Source: Brevundimonas sp. (lineage in GTDB: Bacteria; Pseudomonadota; Alphaproteobacteria; Caulobacterales; Caulobacteraceae). Taken from it: 20,907 nucleotides of DNA. Below, one piece after another: positions 16,184 through 20,907 of this stretch. The stretch lies in the NCBI GenBank assembly GCA_020253595.1, contig JADCBH010000392.1:1-20907 (forward strand), given 5' to 3'. A model generated the notes under the pieces. The model saw only the letters and a list, made by a program, of their open reading frames with translations, had not been told where the DNA came from and searched no databases. How positions within the stretch are numbered: position 1 is the stretch's first letter; each line of letters starts with the position of its first letter. A program made the position numbers and the translations under genes.

Positions 16184-16770
16184 CAGGCGTCGTCCTCAGT
16201 TTGGGTCTTGGGTTGGTCGGCGCTTCCCTGCGGAAGCCCGTCGTCTTCGGGCTCGCCCCTGGCGGCGCGGATCGCGGCGCCGCGCTTCAGGAGCGCATCG
16301 TTCATGAGCAGCTTGGCGTCCGCCAGCCAGTCGAAGGGGATCAGGGCAGTGTCGTCTTCGCCGTCGAGGTCGATGGCGACGCTGTCGTCTTCCGTTCCGG
16401 CCAGAAGACCCTTGAAGCGCTTGCGCCCCTCGATCATCCGGTCGGTCTCCAGCCGCGCCTCAAGTCCCTCGAAGATATCGAAGTCCTTCAGACGGGTCAG
16501 GGGCCGGTCGATCCCAGGGGACGACACCTCAAGCAGATATTCGCCCGCGATCGGATCGGCGGCGTCCAGCACTTCGGACATGGCGCGGCTCAGGCGCGCG
16601 CATTCCTCGACCGAGATGTCGTTGTCCGCCGGCCGCTCGGCCATGATCTGGAGCCGACGCCGCAGTGTGCCGCCCATCAGCCGCACGCGCACGATCTCCA
16701 GACCGAGCGAGTCCGCGACGGGATCGACCAGCTCCAGGATTTCGCGATCTTCGACGGTCTTGGCGCGCAA
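16183..16770 (-). CDS. rimP: ribosome maturation factor RimP
   Basis: RimP is needed for 30S maturation. From the TTG at 16770 the product is 195 residues and begins MRAKTVEDRE, which matches the usual start of the alphaproteobacterial family. The signature EYLLEVSSPGIDRPL lies at about 78-91, followed by the C-terminal SH3-like domain (RKRFKGLLAGTEDDSVAIDL). There is no ATG in frame between the upstream hairpin and the conserved region, and the frame further upstream runs back through a terminator-like hairpin and into the tetR end, so the TTG start is favoured. No clear Shine-Dalgarno is visible, which is unusual. It is the first gene of the rimP-nusA-ylxR-infB operon. Confidence 0.9.
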   Translation of the reverse strand: MRAKTVEDREILELVDPVADSLGLEIVRVRLMGGTLRRRLQIMAERPADNDISVEECARLSRAMSEVLDAADPIAGEYLLEVSSPGIDRPLTRLKDFDIFEGLEARLETDRMIEGRKRFKGLLAGTEDDSVAIDLDGEDDTALIPFDWLADAKLLMNDALLKRGAAIRAARGEPEDDGLPQGSADQPKTQTEDDA

Positions 16771-16788
16771 ACGGGGTGCAGTCCGGGC

Positions 16789-16826
16789 AAAAATAAAAGC
16801 GGTCGGCCATCCGAGGCCGCCGCTTT
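16789..16826 (-). terminator. terminator or attenuator hairpin in the rimP-nusA leader
   Basis: AAAGCGGTCGGCC (16796-16808) pairs with GGCCGCCGCTTT (16815-16826), leaving one bulged base and a 6-base loop. On the minus strand the stem is followed directly by TTTTATTTTT, ending at 16789. The structure is a canonical intrinsic terminator. It lies 66 bases after the tetR stop and only 18 bases before the rimP TTG. It could end tetR transcription, attenuate the rimP operon, or both. Confidence 0.85.
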
Positions 16827-16866
16827 GAACGACGCCGTTGGACGCCGGTCTAACGATGTGGGAAGC

Positions 16867-16895
16867 CCTATAGGCGAAGCGGAAGCCGTTGTCAG
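16867..16895 (-). promoter_or_regulatory. sigma-70-type promoter for the rimP-nusA-infB operon
   Basis: On the minus strand CTGACA (16890-16895, one mismatch to TTGACA) is followed by exactly 17 bases and then TATAGG (16867-16872). Initiation would fall near 16860, giving a ~90-base leader that contains the terminator-like hairpin before rimP. The -35 box overlaps the tetR stop codon, as is common in compact genomes. Confidence 0.6.
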
Positions 16896-17548
16896 CCCTG
16901 TTTGTCCACACCGACGACATAGCGCACCAGCATGGCGGTGGTCTCGTCCACCACACGGTCCCGGGGCGCTTCCCAGCCCAGCGAATCCGCACCTTTTTGG
17001 ATGAGGAGGGCGTTCAAGGTCCCGCTCATGGCCAGAAGGGCGAAGCGGATTCGGTCATGCACGTCATCGGGTGCGTCCGCACCAGCCATTGACACCAGGC
17101 GTTCTGCCATGGCGTTCAGCATCCGACGACGATGGTCGCGAACATGGTCTTTCAGGGACGAATCTGCGCCGTCCTGCAGAAAGCTCTGCAGGGCAATCAT
17201 GATCGTCGCACCGCGTTCATTGGCATCCACAAGCATCTCGACCATGGTCCGGATGGCCCCGCCCAGATCGGCAGCTGCACATGCCCGGTCGGTCCAGATC
17301 GCGCCTTCAACCTGGGCCTGGGCGTCCAGCATGTCCCGGAAGGCGGCGGTCAGCAGCGCGTTCTTGTCCGTGAACCGGCGGTATACCGCTCCCACCGACA
17401 CGCCGGCGTCACGTGCGACATCGGGGATCTGGCAGGCGGCCAGACCGCCTTGGCTCAGCAAACTCAGCGCAGCACCGATCAGGCGTTGCTCGGTCTCGCG
17501 GCTGCGGGCCTGCAGGGGCCGCACCACAGGGATGTCGGTCACGGTCAA
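16892..17548 (-). CDS. TetR family transcriptional regulator
   Basis: A 218-residue TetR-type regulator. The N-terminal helix-turn-helix covers about residues 20-66 (LIGAALSLL...IPDVARDAGVSVGAVYRRFTDKNALL), and the rest is the all-helical ligand/dimer domain. The start is TTG at 17548. There is no in-frame ATG nearby, an upstream TGA closes the frame, and GAGG lies 5 bases before the TTG; GTG at 17542 is a less well spaced alternative. It is divergent from a secreted NTF2-like gene. The spacer contains a near-perfect palindrome and a long inverted repeat, so it probably represses itself and its divergent neighbours. The ligand is unknown. Confidence 0.9.
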   Translation of the reverse strand: MTVTDIPVVRPLQARSRETEQRLIGAALSLLSQGGLAACQIPDVARDAGVSVGAVYRRFTDKNALLTAAFRDMLDAQAQVEGAIWTDRACAAADLGGAIRTMVEMLVDANERGATIMIALQSFLQDGADSSLKDHVRDHRRRMLNAMAERLVSMAGADAPDDVHDRIRFALLAMSGTLNALLIQKGADSLGWEAPRDRVVDETTAMLVRYVVGVDKQG

Positions 17549-17604
17549 TCGAGCCTCGGTCGATTCATGAAAGCGAATTCACTTTCACATATAGAGGCTC
17601 GATT
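17547..17604. promoter_or_regulatory. candidate TetR operator with nested inverted repeats
   Basis: An inner 20-bp palindrome, TGAAAG-C-GAATTC-A-CTTTCA (17568-17587), is perfect except for one base pair. It lies inside a perfect 11-bp inverted repeat, AATCGAGCCTC (17547-17557) and GAGGCTCGATT (17594-17604). The left outer arm contains the tetR Shine-Dalgarno and the first bases of its TTG start. The right arm overlaps a perfect minus-strand TATAAT (17602-17607), while the plus strand has TATAGA at 17590-17595. This layout suits a shared operator for both directions. Confidence 0.65.
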
Positions 17605-17658
17605 ATACCGTTTCTTCCGACGGGTCGCGCGTTTCGTGGCCATTTCGGAGAAACACCC

Positions 17659-18204
17659 ATGGCTCTTCGCCGACTTCTTTTCGCCGCCGCGTTCGCGACC
17701 CTGGCCCTTACACCAGCCCGAGAAGCCGCAGCACAAACACCGCCTGCGGTGGAAGCTGGCTCCGATGAGGCCGCGATCCATGATGTGATTGATCGTTTCA
17801 AGGCCGCTCTGGTCGCCAAGGACAAGCCGGGCATGGCGAACCTGTTCTACGAGGGCAATGTGGTCTGGCTATCTTCGGGGCATCCGTCGTCCCGAGACGC
17901 GATGGCCCGAATGACCGGCGAGCCGGCCCAGATCGTCGAAGACGAGGGGGCCTATGAACTCCTGGATGATCCCCGGCTGGCTGAGATTGCGATCGAGGAG
18001 CGGTTCTACGATCCGGTGATCCGGACAGATGGCCAGATCGCCACAGTGACCTTCGACTACGACTTCCGCGCCCAGGGGCAAATCCAGAACTGGGGCCAGG
18101 AGAGCTGGCAGATGGTTAAAACCGAAGCGGGCTGGAAAATCCTGCACCTTCTGTTCTCGGTGAACCTGCAACTCATCACTCCGGCACCGTCGAGGGGAGA
18201 ATGA
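17659..18204 (+). CDS. secreted NTF2-like (SnoaL/DUF4440-type) protein
   Basis: A 181-residue protein with a Sec signal peptide (MALRRLLFAAAFATLALTPAREAAA, cleavage before Gln26). A cystatin/NTF2-like fold domain follows, beginning EAAIHDVIDRFKAALVAKDKPGMANLFY (about 38-64) and continuing with beta strands (ATVTFDYDFRAQG, QESWQMVKTEAGWKILHLLFSV). Such domains often bind small ligands or act as simple enzymes; no active site can be named here. GGAG lies 9 bases before the ATG. The frame is open further 5' but crosses the operator region, so the ATG at 17659 is chosen. It overlaps the next gene by ATGA, and both are probably regulated by the divergent TetR protein. Confidence 0.82.
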   Translation: MALRRLLFAAAFATLALTPAREAAAQTPPAVEAGSDEAAIHDVIDRFKAALVAKDKPGMANLFYEGNVVWLSSGHPSSRDAMARMTGEPAQIVEDEGAYELLDDPRLAEIAIEERFYDPVIRTDGQIATVTFDYDFRAQGQIQNWGQESWQMVKTEAGWKILHLLFSVNLQLITPAPSRGE

Positions 18205-18504
18205 GCGCGTCGCCGGAGTCCTCACCTCGCGCGCTCGGACCACTGGGGCGACTGGCCGTATGGGCCATTGCGCTCGCTCTCGTGGGCGCCTGGATCGGCG
18301 TCGCGGTCACCTTTGGACTGGTGGAGGAACAGCGCCCCCGCGTCATCGCCCTCGGAATCGCCCTGTTCGCCACCGAGCTGACGTTCTGGGCGGTCGCCTT
18401 GCTGCTCGGATTGAAGGTCGCCCAAGGCCCGACGGCTGATCTGGGCCAAGATCAAGTCCGCTTTTTCGACAGGACGCAGGCCGCCCGCCGGGGAAGGCGG
18501 TTAA
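18201..18504 (+). CDS. small two-helix membrane protein, apparently frameshifted
   Basis: The ATG overlaps the NTF2-like stop (ATGA). The protein starts with 16 polar residues, then has two membrane segments (about 17-40 and 47-70) ending ELTFWAVALLLGLKVA. Read without interruption, the frame runs on antisense through dut for hundreds of codons, which is implausible. Removing one C from the CCC run at 18421-18423 gives the continuation KARRLIWAKIKSAF, a natural basic tail. It then stops at TAA 18502-18504, yielding 100 residues and a 4-base TTAA overlap with the dut stop, the same kind of end as at 1373-1376. It loosely resembles small 'transporter suffix' membrane proteins. The indel may be real or a sequencing error. 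Confidence 0.6.
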
Positions 18505-18950
18505 CGCCCCGTCGAGCCAAACCCGCCCGCGCCGCGCGTGGTCTCGTCCAGGGTGTCGACCTCCGACACCGAGACCTGGGCGACCGGCGCGATGACCATC
18601 TGGGCGATGCGCTCGCCGCGACGGATCACGAACGGCTCCTGTCCGAGGTTCACCAGAATGACGCCGACCTCACCGCGATAGTCGCTGTCGATGGTGCCAG
18701 GGGTATTGAGGCAGGTGATCCCGTGCTTCAGAGCCAGGCCGGACCGCGGTCGAACCTGAGCTTCCCAGCCGGGCTCCAGCGCCATCTTCAGCCCGGTCGG
18801 GATCAGCGCGCGTGCGCCCGGTTCCAGCGTCAACGCTGCGTCTTCCGCCAGTGCCGCGCGCAGATCCATCCCGGCGGACCCGGCGGTCTCGTAACTGGGC
18901 AGGGCCAGACCTTCGGCGTGCGGCAGGCGCTGGATGCGAAGCGTGCTCAA
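18501..18950 (-). CDS. dut: dUTP diphosphatase
   Basis: dUTPase hydrolyses dUTP to dUMP and diphosphate, keeping uracil out of DNA and supplying dTMP synthesis. The 149-residue protein has all five trimeric dUTPase motifs: AGSAGMDLRA (23-32), PRSGLALKHG (68-77), NTPGTIDSDYRGEV (82-95, catalytic Asp), RGERIAQMVI (111-120) and the C-terminal RGAGGFGSTG (139-148). The start is TTG, with GAGGA 7 bases upstream; there is no ATG until residue 28, inside motif 1. It lies 10 bases after coaBC and is clearly cotranscribed with it, an arrangement (coaBC/dfp with dut) that is widely conserved. Confidence 0.96.
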   Translation of the reverse strand: MSTLRIQRLPHAEGLALPSYETAGSAGMDLRAALAEDAALTLEPGARALIPTGLKMALEPGWEAQVRPRSGLALKHGITCLNTPGTIDSDYRGEVGVILVNLGQEPFVIRRGERIAQMVIAPVAQVSVSEVDTLDETTRGAGGFGSTGR

Positions 18951-18960
18951 GGCGCAGTCC

Positions 18961-20205
18961 TCAGGGTTCTGGAGCGAAATGATCGGCGATGCGGTCCGCG
19001 AGACGCTGGGCCACCTCGGTCTTGGACAGGCGCGGCCAGGGCTCGGCGGCGTCCTTCGTCACCAGCAGAACGGTGTTGCCGTCCGCTCCGAAGACATCGC
19101 CAGATACATCATTGCCGACGATCCAGTCGCAGCCCTTGCGAGACAGTTTGGCCCGGGCGTTGGCCTCCAGATCGATGGTCTCGGCCGCGAAGCCGATCAG
19201 CAGCGCAGGACGCCTCGGCCCGGCCTTGGCGACACCCGCCAGAATATCGGGGTTCTCGATCAGGGCGAGTGCAGGCGGACCACCCGGGGCCTTCTTGATC
19301 TTTCCGCCCGCGATGGTGTCGACGCGCCAGTCGGCCACGGCCGCCGACAGAACCGCGATGTCCGTCGGCAGGACCGCCTGGGTCGCCGCCTGCATCTGAA
19401 GCGCCGTCTCGACATCGACGCGGGTCACACCCGCGGGTGTCGGCAATCCCGTCGGACCGGACACCAGCGTCACCTCGGCCCCTCGCTCGGCCAGGGCGGC
19501 GGCGATGGCATAGCCCTGCTTGCCGCTGGAGCGATTGGTTAGGCCCCGCACCGGATCGATCGGTTCAAAGGTGGGACCCGCCGTCACCACGGCCCGGCGG
19601 CCTGCGAGCGGACGCGAGACGCCAGCTCCGGAAAGCGGGGCCGAGAGCATCCGAGCAATGGCGGTCAAGATCGCAGCCGGTTCGGCCATCCGACCCGGAC
19701 CGAACTCGCCGCAGGCCATCTCTCCCTCGTCGGGTCCGACCAGAGCCACCTGGTGCAGACCGGAAAAGCCCTTCAGCCGGTCCACATTCGCCTGCACCGC
19801 CGGGTGGGTCCACATCCGCACGTTCATGGCCGGGGCCAGAAGCACCCGCTTGTCGGTGGCCAGAAGCGTCGTGGAGGCGAGGTCGTCGGCCATGCCGTTA
19901 GCCGCCTTGGCGATCAGTCCTGCCGTGGCGGGTGCCACCACCACCAGATCAGCCCAACGCGACAGTTCGATGTGCCCCATCGTCGTCTCGTCGTCCGGCA
20001 GAAACAGCCCCTGCCGGACCGGATGGCCGGTGAGCGCCGCCAGCGACAGGGGCGTGACGAAGGCAGCCCCGCCTTCGGTCAGGATCGAACGGACGTCTGC
20101 CCCGGCCTTCTTCAGCAGGCGGACCAGCTCCAGCGCCTTGTAGGCCGCGATCCCGCCGCCCACGATCAACAGGACTTTTCGGCCACCCAAGGCGAGATCG
20201 GACAT
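18961..20205 (-). CDS. coaBC: bifunctional phosphopantothenoylcysteine decarboxylase / phosphopantothenate-cysteine ligase
   Basis: CoaBC (Dfp) carries out two successive steps of coenzyme A synthesis. The 414-residue protein has the FMN-binding CoaC half with VGGGIAAYKALELVRLL, His78 (GHIELSRWAD), the PAMNVRMW motif (Asn128) and Cys165 in EMACGEFGPGRM. These line up with E. coli His75, Asn125 and Cys158. The CoaB half starts near residue 205 with VVTAGPTFEPIDPVR and TNRSSGKQGYAIA, and continues with IKKAPGGPP and NDVSGDVFGADGN near the end. The ATG at 20205 gives the normal N-terminus. It is the first gene of the coaBC-dut operon and is divergent from a lipoprotein gene across a 110-base spacer with a LexA-like box. 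Confidence 0.97.
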   Translation of the reverse strand: MSDLALGGRKVLLIVGGGIAAYKALELVRLLKKAGADVRSILTEGGAAFVTPLSLAALTGHPVRQGLFLPDDETTMGHIELSRWADLVVVAPATAGLIAKAANGMADDLASTTLLATDKRVLLAPAMNVRMWTHPAVQANVDRLKGFSGLHQVALVGPDEGEMACGEFGPGRMAEPAAILTAIARMLSAPLSGAGVSRPLAGRRAVVTAGPTFEPIDPVRGLTNRSSGKQGYAIAAALAERGAEVTLVSGPTGLPTPAGVTRVDVETALQMQAATQAVLPTDIAVLSAAVADWRVDTIAGGKIKKAPGGPPALALIENPDILAGVAKAGPRRPALLIGFAAETIDLEANARAKLSRKGCDWIVGNDVSGDVFGADGNTVLLVTKDAAEPWPRLSKTEVAQRLADRIADHFAPEP

Positions 20206-20253
20206 GGCACCCCTCTAGCCGCCACAGGATCGCTGGTCGAGCATCGCGAAAAA

Positions 20254-20268
20254 GAACATTGCATGAAC
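20254..20268. promoter_or_regulatory. candidate LexA (SOS) box
   Basis: GAAC at 20254-20257 and GAAC at 20265-20268 are separated by exactly 7 bases; on the minus strand this reads GTTC-N7-GTTC. That direct repeat is the established LexA site of alphaproteobacteria. It lies in the spacer between coaBC and the toxin-like lipoprotein and overlaps the TTGCAT that could serve as the plus-strand -35 box, where a repressor would block transcription. The site ends about 48 bases upstream of the coaBC ATG, so either direction could be controlled. Confidence 0.6.
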
Positions 20269-20286
20269 AATCGGGTTGTGCATAAC
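20259..20286 (+). promoter_or_regulatory. candidate promoter of the toxin-like lipoprotein gene
   Basis: TTGCAT (20259-20264) and CATAAC (20281-20286) are spaced by 16 bases in the only AT-richer part of the spacer. Initiation near 20293 would leave a ~23-base leader before the GTG at 20316. An interrupted inverted repeat, ATGAACAA-N5-TTGTGCAT (20263-20283, one mismatch), lies between the boxes and could be a second operator. Confidence 0.4.
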
Positions 20287-20315
20287 ATCGTTTCGCGCAA
20301 TGGTTGGAGGGTGCG

Positions 20316-20819
20316 GTGAAGACGGAAACGACGTTTGCAGCCTTGGCTGCTGTTCTTGGGTTGGCGGCCTGCGGGAATGGCGACTCGGCGGTCGAGACAC
20401 GCGACCGGGCGGCGACGGCGCAAGTGTCTCTGATGTCCGCGACGTCGGCGGACACGGCGGCAGCGTCGGTCGAGACGGCGGCCGAAACTCCGGGTCCGGT
20501 CACGGCGAACCGGCGCGAAACGGTCGATGAGAAGATCCAGCGGCTGTATGAGCGAAACGGGGCAGACTTCGACGCCCGATCGCCGGAGGACTTTCTGGCC
20601 AAGATCACGGCCTTCACGGCGTCACCGCCGGCGGGTACGGACCGGGCGACTAGACCCAACGGCGATGTCCTGCTCTATCAGGCCTCGACCAACACCTTCG
20701 CCGTGGTGGATCGGGCGGGCACGCCGCGTACGATGTTCAAGCCGGACGAGGGCGAGGCCTACTGGGCCGAACAAAAGGCGGCGGCCCCGACCTTTGGTCA
20801 GAGGCGAGCGTCGAACTGA
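20316..20819 (+). CDS. lipoprotein with an RNase-type polymorphic-toxin-like C-terminal domain
   Basis: A 167-residue protein. The GTG at 20316 is chosen because GGAGG lies exactly 5 bases upstream; a TTG at 20304 would overlap that site. The first 19 residues form a lipoprotein signal with lipobox LAAC (Cys19). A low-complexity Ala/Thr/Glu linker runs to about 65. The domain at ~70-152 reads LYERNGADFDARSPEDFL, then RPNGDVLLYQASTNTFAVV, then GTPRTMFKPDEGEAYW. This pattern (DF..S..EF, NGD..xY...TN.F.VV...G..RT.FKP..G..YW) matches RNase-like toxin tails of CDI/RHS and colicin-type proteins, as I recall them. A His often found at the first motif is Asn81 here, so activity may be lost or altered. 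No immunity gene is visible. Function is inferred, not shown. Confidence 0.72.
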   Translation: MKTETTFAALAAVLGLAACGNGDSAVETRDRAATAQVSLMSATSADTAAASVETAAETPGPVTANRRETVDEKIQRLYERNGADFDARSPEDFLAKITAFTASPPAGTDRATRPNGDVLLYQASTNTFAVVDRAGTPRTMFKPDEGEAYWAEQKAAAPTFGQRRASN

Positions 20820-20877
20820 CCGGCGGGCGACGGGCTGATGCCAAACCTGAGGCTTGGCGCAGGGCCTCCGACGACGG

Positions 20878-20907
20878 TCAGTCGGTCTCGGAGCGGTCCG
20901 CCATTTC
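20878..20907 (-). CDS. 3' end of a probable gene continuing outside the window
   Basis: The last 30 bases, read on the minus strand, form nine codons and a TGA (EMADRSETD then stop). Eight of the nine end in G or C, as in the confirmed genes here, while the plus-strand reading does not show this. It would converge on the lipoprotein gene. In related genomes ubiB often lies near coaBC, but nine residues are not enough to identify it. Confidence 0.3.
   Translation of the reverse strand, partial: EMADRSETD

Noticed and set aside
16529..16810. Possible leader peptide or overlapping gene starting at the ATG in the rimP hairpin loop
   Set aside because: It continues out of frame through rimP for 93 codons, is Arg-rich and motif-free, and has no ribosome binding site outside the stem.
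14381..16828. Long plus-strand open frame (815 codons) opposite nusA and rimP
   Set aside because: Antisense to two clear genes, His/Asp/Leu-rich without domains, and no credible start signal.
18505..19298. Extension of the small membrane protein antisense through dut and coaBC
   Set aside because: No membrane or domain features after residue ~74 and it opposes two conserved genes; a one-base indel explains it better.
20840..20858. Hairpin GCCAA-A-CC-TGA-GG-C-TTGGC as terminator of the lipoprotein gene
   Set aside because: The stem is short and interrupted and neither strand has a T-tract after it; it may be a weak bidirectional terminator but cannot be supported.

Overview
The window is GC-rich, gene-dense bacterial DNA that reads as an alphaproteobacterium, most likely a member of the Caulobacterales such as Brevundimonas or a relative. 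The clues are the alphaproteobacterial form of IF-2, with a long Ala/Pro-rich N-terminus, the YlxR/L7Ae fusion between nusA and infB, the rimP-nusA-ylxR-infB...rbfA-truB-rpsO-pnp cluster, the hrcA-grpE pair beside rph, and the coaBC-dut pair. The genus is inference; no rRNA is present.

Layout. 1-1376 (+): the 3' part of a small secreted protein and an exported dienelactone-hydrolase-like enzyme. 1373-3638 (-): a heat-shock operon, GNAT acetyltransferase - hrcA - grpE, joined by 4-nt overlaps. 3690-4700 (+): rph and a tiny acidic lipoprotein, followed by a palindromic intergenic repeat and the pnp terminator. 4888-16770 (-): one long run of translation and RNA-metabolism genes, in transcription order rimP, nusA, ylxR, infB, two accessory genes (a secreted unknown and a DUF2459-like protein), rbfA, truB, rpsO and pnp. 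16892-18504: a TetR regulator (-) facing a secreted NTF2-like protein and a small membrane protein (+) that appears frameshifted. 18501-20205 (-): coaBC and dut. 20316-20819 (+): a lipoprotein whose C-terminal half looks like an RNase-type polymorphic-toxin domain. 20878-20907 (-): the last codons of a probable gene that continues past the edge.

How the genes work together. The large minus-strand block makes transcription, translation-initiation, ribosome-maturation and RNA-decay factors. Its leader holds a good sigma-70-type promoter followed by a strong hairpin plus T-tract just before the rimP TTG start, which suggests attenuation. The TetR gene and the secreted/membrane pair form a small self-contained module with a near-perfect 20-bp palindrome between the divergent genes. 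The most unusual region is 20206-20819: the divergent spacer between coaBC-dut and the toxin-like lipoprotein carries a motif with the alphaproteobacterial LexA layout (GAAC-N7-GAAC, i.e. GTTC-N7-GTTC on the other strand), overlapping a plausible -35 box. This suggests a DNA-damage-inducible lipoprotein with a colicin/CDI-like RNase domain. No tRNA, rRNA, CRISPR array, insertion sequence or prophage was seen.
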